Positions 1-10,502 of a DNA stretch of 64,000 bases are shown here, piece after piece. The stretch comes from Boswellia sacra (Eukaryota; Streptophyta; Magnoliopsida; Sapindales; Burseraceae). The notes beneath the pieces are model-generated. The model saw nothing but the letters and a program-made list of their open reading frames with translations, ran no database searches and was not told the origin of the DNA. How positions within the stretch are numbered: the stretch's first letter is position 1; each line of letters begins with the position of its first letter. The stretch is taken from NCBI GenBank assembly GCA_013180625.2, contig SNVD02002303.1:1-64000 (forward strand). Reading direction: 5' to 3'. The position numbers were made by a program, and so were the translations under genes.

Positions 1-1313
1 AGTTTGAGAGTCTAGGTAATATTGATGATGTTAATGATGACGATGGTGACAATGAATATTGCGAAGATACTGATAATAGTAGTGATGATGTTAGTGTGCA
101 TGTTGACGATGACAATAATGACTGCACGATTCATATTGAGAATGATGTTGAGGGATTGAATGATTTTGTTGTTGTTGGGCACAATGTAGCCGGTCCATAT
201 TTCGATAATGAAGGAGAACGAGAGATCTTGAATGATGTGAACCAGGATGAGCCGTTTACCGTGCCTTCTCCAATTCACTCCACACCTACCGTGCCTCCTC
301 CAATTCACTCCACACCTACTCGTCCAGTATATGGACATCAGAAAGATCCGGTGTCGAATAATGACAGCTCTCAGGCTAACACATTCAAGTGGATGCCGCC
401 TATTGTGCATCCACCCTCCACAGTTGGCGATGATGCCTCATCGTTTGTAGTTGATGAGATTGAGGTTGGAGTTGGGCAGATGTTTAACAGCAAAACGGAG
501 CTTCGTGAGAAGTTATCGATGTTGGCATTAAGACGAAACTTTCAATTCAAGGTGAGGAACTCCAACGCCAGAAGGTTTGAAGTTGTATGTCGGGATGAAT
601 CTTGTAAATGGTGTTTACGTGCCATAAAGGTGGCCGACTCATATTTCTTCCAAGTGAAAAAGTATAAGAACCACCACACGTGCTCCGGAGCCGGACTTCA
701 CCCAGTTCACAAACAGGCAACTGCACATGTCATTGGCAAACATATTAAGAGCAAATTCGTTGAGGCATCGAGAATATATCGTCCAAAGGATATTATGTCC
801 GATGTTCAGGAGTCATTGGGTGTTACTATCACGTACAATAAGGCATGGAGGGCAAAGGAGGTAGCTTTGCAAGAACTTCACGGATCTCATGATGAATCAT
901 TCACACTACTCCCTCAGTACATGTACATGATTGAGAAAGCAAACCCGGGGACCAAAACGTCGTTAGAAACTGATGAGGAGAACTATTTCAGATACTTTTT
1001 TATGAGTATGGGGGCCTCGATTGCTGGATTTGTATCATCAATTAGGCCAGTTATTGCAGTTGATGGTTCTTTTTAAAAGGGAAATATAGGGGTACAATGT
1101 TTTTGGCTTCTTGTATGGATGGAAATAAACAAATATACCCCTTGGCATTTGGAATTGGGCATTCTAAAAATGATGACTCGTGGAACTGGTTCATGAGACA
1201 GTTGCGTGATCATGTTGTACAAAATGTCCGAGATCTTGTCTTCATTTTTGACTGTCATCATAGTATTGAACGCGTTGTGGTAGCAGTTTTTCCTCATGCA
1301 CTGCATGGATTGT

Positions 1314-2724
1314 TGATAGGTGTCTATTTATGTATTACTTTTATATCAATTCGTCCATGTTTCTTTGCTATATCCCTTGGTATTTTTATATTTTTGTGTG
1401 GTTTTGATATTTGTAGGAGTTTTGGAGCAACTTACACAAAAATGGAGTAAAACCCTTCATTTTTACTTCTGCTAATCAACCATCTTCTCGGATTTAATTG
1501 TATTGACATACAATGAACCCGATGACATATCATATACCGTTGAAAAGCTCTCGAAGTCTACTTTTTGGAGAAATTTACGGTTTATGAATCCATTAGTGTA
1601 CCGAAAGTTGTAATCAAAATAGTGTGAGAAGTGTAGAAATGTAATTCCACACATCACTGTAGCATGTATAATACGGGACCCTGTAGCACGTTACTGTAGC
1701 AGAGTATTTAAACACATTTTAGGGTTTTATTTCATAACTTGAAGAGGGGAAAACGTGGAGGAGGCTGCATCTTTGGATTTCTCTCATCTCTTGGAGTTCT
1801 TGAAGGAGATTGAAGGCTTGGAAAGAGGAAGAACTACAAATCCTAAGAGATTTCATCAAATTTGCTAAGTTCTCCCTTTCCCTTTCATTTTTTGGAATGT
1901 CTCCATATTGTATTGTATTTGTATTCTATCTGAATATGTGTAACTAAATCTGAATTGGTTGAGGGTGATTTCAAAGCCCTAGATATGGTTTTTGTTAATT
2001 GATTGTGCAAGGAATTGTTATCCAATTCTCTAATTGAAGTTGCTTGCATTTTCCCATGTTTAATGCTTATGATTGCTTGCTGGATTATATTTGGGTGGCC
2101 AACTGATTATAATCTGGATATTGTCTATTGCTAGACTAGAAATCTTGATCCGTAATTGTCTTGAATTTCTAATCCTTAGTAGCAAAATTGTGATCAGAGA
2201 TTGCAATTGTAGAATACAACCTAAGTTAAATAATCCGAGCTTGTGTGTTTATTGCTTAGATCAATCTATCTTTCTTATCGTAATGCATCCATTGAATTAA
2301 ATTTAGAGAGCTTGTTCTAGGATGTTTAATGGATAGAGATTAAATAAAGAGCCTGTTTTGTTTAACAACAAAGTAAGGAAAGATTGGGATAACGAGCTTG
2401 TTGTTATCTACGGTTGATAATTTCAATGGTATAATTGGATGACAATTCTATAATTAATTCGCAAATCCATATCTTGTGGTAGAGAAGGATCCCTTAACCA
2501 GCTTTCTCCCATTGATTTTTCATTCAAATTTACTTTCTGTTTTGTTATTCTTTACTAGCATTCTTATTTCATTTAGTAAAGCATTCAACAAAAATCCCCC
2601 CCTGTTTAGTTTATTGTTGCTGGAAATAACAACTTCAATTAGAATCAATCCTCGTGGGAACGATATCTTACTTATCACTTTATTACTTGTGCGACTAGTA
2701 TACTTGCTAGTTTCGAACGCATCA
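1314..2724 (+). repeat. Athila-1 5' LTR
   Basis: Begins TGATAGGTGTC and ends GAACGCATCA. It pairs with 9084-10502. A GTATTTAAAC stretch near 1705 is a possible weak TATA element. The 6 bases after the LTR (agtttt) separate it from the primer-binding site. Confidence 0.95.
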
Positions 2725-2730
2725 AGTTTT

Positions 2731-2746
2731 TGGCGCCGTTGCGGGG
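2731..2746 (+). other. Athila-1 primer-binding site
   Basis: TGGCGCCGTTGCGGGG lies six bases after the 5' LTR. This is the usual form of minus-strand primer site in plant Athila/Tat elements, generally attributed to tRNA-Asp; the tRNA identity is from general knowledge, not checked. Confidence 0.85.
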
Positions 2747-2835
2747 ATTGATTTTCTAATCGATTTGTTATTTTGTTTTCATTGTTGATTCATATTTTCT
2801 TTGTTTTTCTTTTCTGATTGTTTGTGTTTGACAAC

Positions 2836-4853
2836 ATGGCAGTAAACTTCTATCAATTCGGTAGCAGATTTGAGCCACAAGTACCATGGAGAGTAAATGA
2901 GGTAAGCACTCCGAACATTGAACAACAACTTTCTGAGCTAACCTCTCTTGTGGAAAACATGGCTGTAGGAGATATGCAAAAATCTTATGAATGTGGGATA
3001 TATTCTACGATGGAGCATCCAATCGACATGTATCCAACTTTACAAGAAGAATATATGGAACAAGCCAATGCCATGGGTGGATTTCCAGGACAAACTAGGC
3101 AATGGTATGATCCTTTCTCTAGCACTTACAATGCTGGATGGGAAGATCAACATAATTTCAGTTACTGGAATCATCAACCAATCACTCCAATGTGATACCA
3201 AATCGGCCACAAGGTTTCAATCAACCTAGAGTGCAGCAACCTTTTCAAATGCAACCACCACCAATGCCACATCCAGCACCGCAACCAACTTCACAAAACT
3301 CAGGTATGTCTCTCGAAGATATTGTTAATGCACTTGCCACTAACACAATGCAATTCCAGCAGGAAACTGGGGCAAGTATCCACAACCTGGCAAATCAAAT
3401 GGGACAATTGGCTACTAGCATGAGCAAATTCGAGGGCCAAGACTCAGAAAAATTATCTTGTCAAACGGTGAGCAATCCAAGAGAGAATTCTTGTGCGATA
3501 ACTTTGCAAAATGAAGAGCAATTAGATGTCCTGCCAAAGAAATCACAAACTGATGAAGGAGATGACACCACTTCCACCATGAACAAAACACTGACTTCTC
3601 AGGTAAATCCTATAACTTCCATTCCTTCATATGTTTCTCCTCCACCTTTTCCTAGTAGATTTGCAAAATCGAAGGAGGAACAAGAACAAGAAATCCTAGA
3701 AACTTCTCACAAAATCGAGGTAAATATACCACTTCTGGATGCTATCGAGCAAGTACCTCATTATACAAAATGTCTCAAGGAGTTATGCACCCGCAAAAGA
3801 AAGTTAAAAAGAAATGAGAAAGTAAGTGTGGGGGAAGATGTTTCAGCTGTATTGCAAAGAAAAATTCCTCCAAATTGCAAAGATCCAGGTACGTTCACCA
3901 TGCCATGCACCATTAGTAATACCAAGTTTGAAAGAGCTATGTTAGATTTATGAGCATCTATTAATGTCATGCCATATTCTATTTATGCTTCTTTAAATCT
4001 TGGACCTTTTGTGAAAACTAGTATTACCATTCAGTTTGTTGATCATTTTAATGCATATCACAAAAGAGTTGTGGAAGATGTACTTGTGCAGGTGAATCAA
4101 TTGGTTTTCCCAGCAGACTTCTATGTCCTTAAAATCGAGGATGAGACATCTCGTAATCCAACTCCGATTCTTTTAGGGAGACCATCCTTGAAAAATGCTA
4201 AAACCAAGATTGATGTTCATGATAGCATTTTCACCGTCGAGTTTGATGGCAAAGTGATCCATTTCAATATTTTCGAGACAATGAGGTACGCTAGTGACTT
4301 GCATTCTGTTTTTGCAGTTGACATTATTGATTCTTTGCCACAACAATGTTTTGAGTTAACTCGCAAGGATGGATTGGAAATGGCTATTAGTGAGCACATA
4401 GGGACAGAAAATTCTAAAGAACCAAGAAGGTTTATACAAGTGTCCAAAGAAATGGAGGAAGCTATGGCATGCTTAGATGAGACTATAGCTATAATCACAA
4501 ACAGGTATGATGTTTTGTACATTGAATTGCTTTTATCTAATGAGAAACTTCTTCCATCTGTGATGAAAGCCAATACCTTGGAGCTTAAGCTACTTCCAGA
4601 TTATTTAAGGCATGTGTTTTTGGGTGAGAATGATTTTTTGCCAGTTATAATAGAAATGGGCCTTGCACCACTACATGAAGAGAAACTCATCCAAGTACTT
4701 AGAGATCACAAAATAACTATTGGGTGGACGATTGCTAACATCCAAGGCCCAGCCATATGCATGCAACAATTCTTGTTGGAAAAAGGATCCAAGCCCACTA
4801 GAGAAGCACAGCAGAGATTGGACCCTCCCATGATGGAACAAACGTCGGGCTGA
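2836..4853 (+). pseudogene. Athila-1 gag-protease remnant ending in start of RT
   Basis: Starts at the ATG of 2836. The capsid region seen in Athila-2 is missing: the ORF goes directly to a degenerate zinc-knuckle region (ECGIYSTMEHPIDMYPTL, where two cysteines of the Athila-2 knuckle are lost) and a proline-rich segment. A frame change near 3190 joins the next frame. The aspartic protease follows (about 3720-4260), but its active-site glycine codon is a TGA (3951-3953; DL-stop-AS), and ILLGRPSLKNAK marks its C-terminal half. The frame then reaches the RT N-terminal linker (KITIGWTIANI, about 4710; KGSKPTREAQQRLDPPMME, about 4785-4840) and stops at 4853, where the rest of pol is deleted. It cannot make functional Gag or Pol. 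Confidence 0.9.
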
Positions 4854-5298
4854 GGACGTTAAACCAAGCGCTTATTGGGAGGCAACCCAATGTTTTTGCA
4901 AAATAAATTAAAAAAAAAGAAAAGAAAAATAAAATAAGGCAATAATGATCGATTTTTGTGTCTCGAGGAGATTCCTTTCGTAGGCCATCAAATTGATCAG
5001 GTTTTATCTCTCTTTGACATCTGTCTCATTTGTTTTTATTTGTTTTACTTGTTTTTGACTTTTGTTTGTTATTGTGTTGTTATCTCTTTTATGTGTCTTT
5101 AGTTTCATTTCTGCTCTTTTCTTTTCCTTTCTATTGTTTAATTTGATTATTTCGTACTTCGAATTCATTTGTGCAACAGCTTGAGGAAACATCCAAAGGG
5201 GAGCTAAAACCATTGCCTGAAGGTTTGAAACGTGCACATCTTGGAGAAGAACAGACTCAATCACATTTTCGGTAATATCTCTCCTTTTCTTCTCTCCA
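4854..5298 (+). other. Deletion junction and duplicated pol fragment in Athila-1
   Basis: After about 4845 the sequence jumps from the RT start to GACGTTAAACC...GGGAGGCAACCC, a segment that in my experience of Athila elements lies downstream of integrase. T-rich filler follows to about 5160. Bases 5190-5277 then encode GELKPLPEGLKRAHLGEE, a second copy of the pre-RT segment already present at about 4575-4640 (ELKLLPDYLRHVFLGEN) and in Athila-2 (about 32790). This makes the region a patchwork, most simply from template switching or repeated deletion. Confidence 0.7.
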
Positions 5299-5853
5299 AT
5301 GGATGCCGATATCTTTCTGTCGAACCTTCGTAAATATTTCCCTTCACTTCCTCAAAATGCTGTGTTTAAAATTTATAAAGTACGGATGACTAGACTTTAG
5401 GTATTGATGCTCTTAAATCTGCCTACGGATATTCGATGGCTTATCGAAGCCAAGGTAAGATTGTCTGGTGAGCCGGACATTAATCTCGCAAAATACATGC
5501 CTGGTCTAGGAAAGAGCTACTACGCCAAGAGGCGAAGAGCGAAAAGGTTACAAGTATGTTATAAATGTGCTAGATGGAATTGTAACCAGACTTGTCGTTC
5601 ATTAGGTTTTGCGTCCAGGAATAGAGAAGATAAACTTTCATTTATTAAGAATGGTTTGAGTAATGAGTCGCTGGATAATGTTTTGTTAACTCTCGAGTCA
5701 CATTCTTGTGGACTTGTTCAGCGTGAATTGCTTAATCTATGGACACAATTTCGTGATGAATTGCAGTGTTATAGTCTAGGGAATCTGACTAAAAACGACC
5801 CTGTTTGCCAGTTTATAAGAAAACTGGATGGGAAGCAAATCCCCGACTCATAG
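5299..5853 (+). pseudogene. Cysteine-rich basic ORF of the Athila cassette, copy 1
   Basis: A 184-codon frame from ATG 5299 (MDADIFLSNLRKYFPSLP) to TAG 5851-5853, broken only by an in-frame TAG at 5398-5400. Order of features: a short N-terminal helix-like region; IEAKVRL; a basic patch followed by cysteines (YYAKRRRAKRLQVCYKC, about 5520-5570); CARWNCNQTC; FIKNGLS; SCGLVQREL; and a C-terminal segment ending KQIPDS. The same protein, with the same cysteines, is at 29269-29817 in Athila-2. Function is not established. The series Gly-x-Ser/Lys-x-Tyr-Ala, Arg-rich patch, CxxC and FIxxG resembles the cysteine-rich nucleic-acid-binding protein of carlavirus-like plant RNA viruses, but this is motif-level recognition only. 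A nuclear-localisation role for KRRRAK is inference. Confidence 0.7.
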
Positions 5854-5930
5854 AAGGCGTTTCAGCCGTTACTGGACGTAAAACCAGAGGAAGATGTGAG
5901 CCACAATCACAACTACTTGTATATTTGAAT
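5854..5930 (+). other. Conserved block after the cysteine-rich ORF, copy 1
   Basis: The ~75 bases after the TAG are more alike between the two Athila elements than the ORF before them. A core of over 30 bases beginning CTGGACGTAAAACC is identical in both (minus strand of about 29195-29270 in Athila-2). The frame also stays open for 24 codons past the TAG here and longer in Athila-2 (LDVKPEEDVSH...NYLYI). Confidence 0.65.
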
Positions 5931-6082
5931 GTGTGTTGTTGTTGTCGAATTTTATTTCTTTCTTGTTTCGTTTGATCTGATTATCAATGTTGTTTTTGTG
6001 TTGTTGTTGTTTGTTGATTTTGTTTGTTTTAATTTCAAGTTTTCTTTTTGACAAACCATATGACTACCCTATGGCATAAGTA

Positions 6083-6330
6083 CACGTGGGAGACAAGTGT
6101 GGAGGTTTTGTCAACCTCCACCGAAAGTGTATCTCTATTTTTTATGCTTCACGTGGGAGACAAGTGTGGGGGTTTTGTCAACCCCCGCCGAAAGTGTATC
6201 TCCATTTTCCATGCTTCACGTGGGAGACAAGTGTGTAGGTTTTGTCAAACCTCGCCGAAAGCATATCTCATTTTTTCAAATCTTGGGGCGATAAATCTGC
6301 ATCGAGCAACCCCCACCGAAAGTATGTCCC
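6083..6330 (+). repeat. 67-bp tandem repeats with G-boxes and hairpins upstream of LOG
   Basis: Three clear copies start at 6083, 6150 and 6217 (exact 67-bp period); a decayed fourth ends near 6330. Each begins with the palindromic G-box CACGTG followed by GGAGACAAGTGTG. Each then has a short inverted repeat around TTTTGTC: GGAGG/CCTCC in copy 1, GGGGG/CCCCC in copy 2, AGGTTT/AAACCT in copy 3, so both arms change together. Athila-2 lacks these repeats. Confidence 0.85.
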
Positions 6331-6361
6331 CATGTGTCAAAATTTGAGAGTTTTATGGGTG

Positions 6362-6369
6362 TATATATA
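6362..6369 (+). promoter_or_regulatory. TATA box for LOG copy 1
   Basis: TATATATA lies 98 bases before the LOG ATG (6467) and 140-280 bases after the three G-boxes. The spacing suits a plant RNA polymerase II promoter with a 5' leader of about 70 bases. Activity is inferred. Confidence 0.5.
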
Positions 6370-6466
6370 CATTCTGCATATTTTCATATGTCATTCCATA
6401 ACCTGTCTTGCAATTGAAAAGCATAATATCTAACGTGTCTTACACAAGATTAGAGCACTTGTAGAA

Positions 6467-7107
6467 ATGGAGAAAACACCAATTCGGCGATTCCGCAATA
6501 TATGCGTATTTTGCGGATCGCAATTTGGTAAAGATGGAGAGTTTACCACAGCAGCTCTTGATCTTGGTAGGACATTAGCTGCGAGGGGTATTAATTTGAT
6601 TTATGGAGGGGGTAGTCTTGGGTTAATGGGGTGTGTGTCGACAGCTGCATCCTTAGGAGGGAGCAAAGTTCTCGGCATTATCCCTAAACCATTAGCTGTA
6701 GATATCGGCAACACAATGGGGGAAGAGTTACAGGTCTCTAGCATGCATGAGCGTGCACATATGGTCATTAAATCTGATGCATTTATAGCTTTGCCCGGTG
6801 GTTATGGTACATTAGAGGAGATATTTCAAATCACCTCTTGGGCACAGCTAAACATCCATCGGAAACCCATTGGTTTGTTAAATGTTAATAATTTTTTTGA
6901 TGGTTTGTTGTCCTTTCTTGATCAAGCTGTAGAAAAAATTTCATCTCACCGTCAGCAAGGCAAATGCTGGTTACAGCTTCAACTGCAGGAGAGTTAATTG
7001 ACAAACTACAAGAATTCGTCTATTCACCTGATCCAACAATGGCTCGGATAAATTGGTTTGGAGAAGGCAACAAAAGGCGTCAACTGGATTTAACCCTCCA
7101 TCTGTAA
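6467..7107 (+). pseudogene. LOG-like: LOG-like cytokinin phosphoribohydrolase, frameshifted copy 1
   Basis: LOG enzymes cleave cytokinin riboside 5'-monophosphates to free cytokinin plus ribose phosphate. From ATG 6467 one reads the Rossmann-type N-terminus (ICVFCGSQFGK), the glycine-rich loop (YGGGSLGLMG) and the signature PGGYGTLEE (PGGxGTxxE) with its Glu intact, then GLLNVNNFF. A one-base loss in the A-run at about 6932-6938 shifts the frame (first stop 6995-6997). The remaining ~55 codons, homologous to the Athila-2 copy, continue in the other frame to TAA 7105-7107 (ending LDLTLHL). The full protein would have been about 213 residues, normal for LOG. Plant LOG genes normally have several introns; this copy has none, consistent with capture of a spliced transcript. 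One residue is missing just after the Arg of SMHER relative to Athila-2. Confidence 0.93.
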
Positions 7108-9068
7108 TCTCTATTTGCTGGTTTGCTTCGTTTTTGTTTGCTTTCTTTTTAGTGTGTTTATTTGAGATTTTTCATGTCGTTTCTTTTGAGCTTTTTCAGG
7201 TTATTTCTTTCGTCCCAGGTAATATTTTCTAATCTCGGTTTTTAGAGTGGTGGCTTAAAAAGTTCAAGTTCTCTTGAAACGCATTCTGGATCTCTTCAAT
7301 CCATAATGGCTGAATAAGGAGGCTAACTTCTAAACTTTGTAGACCCATTCTAACTAACTTGTTTTTGTTTGCTGACTTGTTGAACTTTGTTATTTTATGA
7401 GTGAGTTTAGTTTTGCGTAATTTAGAGTTGTTATGTGTTTTTATCTTTATCAGTTTTGATTTAAAAAAAAAACAATTGTGGAAAAACCTGAGAATGGCAG
7501 AATATGGGGTTTCTTTAACCCTTGAAACGCATTCTCTCTAAATAAATCTGTAGTTTGTTTATTTCATGTTGTTTGAAGTGTCTTGTTTCTTGTTTTGTTC
7601 TTTCATAATAAAGGTATATAGGCTGGAAACCTTAAGTCTGCGGGCTACTGGTCCTAAGGATTGTTGAAATATACAATCTTGACTCAGGTGTAACAACGCC
7701 ACGTACCTCTTTTCTTGCATTTTGTGGGTCGATGATAAGATAATGATTGAATTAAGAATAACTCTTGGAAAATGATAAATGATGCATGGATCTGTGTGCT
7801 TGAAATGTTTATTGGTTTTCGCTTTGCTTTTGATTCCTTGCGCAACATTGAGCACTGAGCTATTATCACTGAGTTATTTGTTCACTTAGAGAAAGTTTAT
7901 GTAATTTAAGTGTTTCTCCAGATTTCAATGAATTCTAGAACTTGTTTGATGGTCACTCGAGGCGAAATCCTAGACTGTGCAACATTAGGGAAATGATTTA
8001 GGCCATCTTTGGACCGTTTGAGCCTTAAGAGCCAACCTTGACTAAAATTGATCCCTAGTTACCCCTTTGAGCCTCTGTAAACCTTTTTCTTTGTTAACTC
8101 ACTAAAAGATTTCCTAACCTTAATTGAATTTGTTCCAAACAGTTTATCCCTTACCTATGAGCATGTAAATCATTCGCAATTATATTTTGAGCTATGTTCT
8201 GGTTTTGGGAAGTTAGAGGAGGTTGGATTATGCCATGAGCAATGCAAGTGAGTTTTATTATGTTTGTAAAAAAAAAAAGAGAGAAAAAAAAAATCTGTAC
8301 TTATCTTCCATGTACTTAAACGTTGAGGACAATGTATTGTTTAAGTGTGGGGGAGTGGAATTGCAGTTAAAAAAAAAAGGAAAAAAAAAGAGTTCTATAC
8401 CCTTGGGCGTTCTTAAAAAGAATGAAACAACAAAGTGTGGGGGTGTAGTTTCTTTTGCTTTCTACAAAAAAAAAAAGAAAAAAGAAAAAAAAGAAAAAAA
8501 AAGATAGTTCGAGTGTTCTGAATAAGTTTGGGAGAGTCATTTGATGAATAAGAATGAATTTTTTATGTCATGGGCTTGAGCTCCACATAATATTGAATGA
8601 TTTTATGTGTTTGTGGGTGATTTGAGCCTAATTATTATCCTTTATCATACCTTCACCCAAGCCAAACGTTACAAGCTTAATAAAGTCCTACTTGATCCTT
8701 GGTGTTGTGCATGTCTACATTAGTGGAGAGTGACTTGAAAAGCAGGCCTATGGAGTTCATTTATACACACATCTTCAATATTAAATATGATTCATTTTTA
8801 TGCATAAACTCATCCGGGTTACAAGTGATCAGGTGAGAATGGCTCTACACACACACACTTGAGGAATTGAAGTGAAGCGAAACTAATATTTGAGATGAAA
8901 TTCTTGATCAAGTGCATTATTTTGAAGTTTTCCTTGGGTTATAATTAAGTACAATCTTTGAGGCCTATTTGCAAGTTGAAGCATTTGTGCGTTTTAAGTT
9001 TTCTTTGATTTTGTTTCGGTTTAGTTTTGTTTCGTATCATTTTATTTGCTCGAGGACTAGCAAAGTCT
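7108..9068 (+). other. Athila-1 3' non-coding region
   Basis: No gene seen. Contains stretches shared with the 3' region of Athila-2 (around 7260-7330 and 7490-7540: TTGAAACGCATTCT and nearby; Athila-2 about 27980-28080). A-rich tracts lie at 8265-8505, along with TTGAGGACAATGT (about 8322) followed by AAGTGTGGGGGAG (about 8342) and a second GTGTGGGGG near 8434. These resemble extra copies of the polypurine tract at the 3' LTR. ORF-like stretches here are lysine runs from the A tracts. Confidence 0.7.
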
Positions 9069-9083
9069 AAGTGTGGGGGAATT
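9069..9083 (+). other. Athila-1 polypurine tract
   Basis: AAGTGTGGGGGAATT immediately before the 3' LTR, the expected plus-strand primer position. Confidence 0.88.
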
Positions 9084-10502
9084 TGATAGGTGTCTATATA
9101 TGTATTACTTTTATATCAATTCGTCCATGTTTCTTTGCTATATCCCTTGGTATTTTTATGTTTTTGTGTGGTTTTGATGTTTGTAGGAGTTTTGGAGCAA
9201 CTTGCACAAAAATGGAGTAAAACCCTTCATTTTTACTTCTGCTAATCAACCATCTTCTCGGATTTAATTGTATTGACATACAATGAACCCGATGACATAT
9301 CATATACCGTTGAAAAGCTCTCGAAGTCTACTTTTTGGAGAAATTTACGGTTTATGAATCCATTCAGTGTACCGAAAGTTGTAATCAAAACAGTGTGAGA
9401 AGTGTAGAAATGTAATTCCACACATCACTGTAGCATGTATAATACGGGACACTGTAGCACGTTACTGTAGCAGAGTATTTAAACACATTTTAGGGTTTTA
9501 TTTTCATAACTTGAAGAGGGGAGAACGTGGAGGAGGCTGCATCTTTGGATTTCTCTCATCTCTTGGAGTTCTTGAAGGAGATTGAAGGCTTGGAAAGAGG
9601 AAGAACTACAAATCCTAATAGATTTCATCAAATTTGCTAAGTTTCCCTTTCCCTTTCATTTTCTGGAATGTCTCCATATTGTATTGTATTTGTATTCTGT
9701 CTGAATATGTGTAACTAAATCTGAATTGGTTGAGGGTGATTTCAAAGCCCTGATATGGTTTTTGTGAATTGATTGTGCAAGGAATTGTTATCCAATTCTC
9801 TAATTGAAGTTGCTTGTATTTTCCCATGTTTAATGCTTATGATTGCTTGCTGGATTGTATTTGGGTGGCCAACTGAATATAATCTGGATATTGTCTATTG
9901 CTAGACTAGAAATCTTGATCCGTAATTGTCTTGAATTTCTAATCATTAGTAGCAAAATTGTGATCAGAGATTGCAATTGGAGAATATAACCTAAGTTAAA
10001 TAATCCGAGCTTGTGTGTTTATTGCTTAGATCAACCTATCTTTCTTTTCATAATGCATCCATTGAATTAAACTTTAGAGAGCTTGTTCTAGGTTGTTTAA
10101 TGGATAGAGATTAAATAAAGAGCTTGTTTTATTTTTTATTTAACAACAAAGTAAAGAAAGATTGGGATAACAGAGCTTGTTGTTATCTACGGTTGATAAC
10201 TTCAATGCTGTAATTGGATGACAATTCTACAATTAATTCGCAAATCCATATCTTGTGGTAGAGAAGGATCCCTTAACCAGCTTTCTCCCATTGATTTTTC
10301 ATTCAAATTTACTTTCTGTTTTGTTATTCTTTACTTGCATTCTTATTTCATTTAGTAAATCATTCAACAAAAACCCCCCCTGTTTAGTTTATTGTTGCTG
10401 GAAATAACAAATTCAATTAGAATCAATCCTCGTGGGAACGATATCTTACTTATCACTTTATTACTTGTGCGACTAGTATACTTGCTAGTTTCGAACGCAT
10501 CA
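9084..10502 (+). repeat. Athila-1 3' LTR
   Basis: Starts TGATAGGTGTC, ends GAACGCATCA, followed by the second ATTGT target copy. Differs from the 5' LTR mainly by single bases and a few short indels, for example an extra ATTTTTT near 10130. Confidence 0.95.

Larger units (their letters stand above)
1314..10502 (+). mobile_element. Athila-like Ty3 LTR retrotransposon, non-autonomous (Athila-1)
   Basis: A 9.2-kb element bounded by TG...CA LTRs of 1411 and 1419 bp and flanked by a perfect 5-bp target duplication, ATTGT (1309-1313 and 10503-10507). It has a primer-binding site after the 5' LTR and a purine tract before the 3' LTR. I count roughly 35-40 differences between the LTRs (about 97 percent identity), so the insertion is not very old. 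Coding content is a broken gag/protease and the very start of reverse transcriptase. The capsid domain, most of RT, RNase H and integrase are absent. Between the deletion and the 3' region lie a cysteine-rich ORF and a LOG-like gene. The Athila affinity rests on protein motifs shared with Athila-2 in this window and on the pol order. Confidence 0.93.

Noticed and set aside
6083..6330. CRISPR-like array
   Set aside because: Eukaryotic nuclear context, head-to-tail 67-bp copies without unique spacers.
8223..8507. 94-codon lysine-rich frame with repeated CGGV
   Set aside because: Produced by poly-A tracts and repeated purine tracts in the Athila-1 3' region; no codon conservation with Athila-2.
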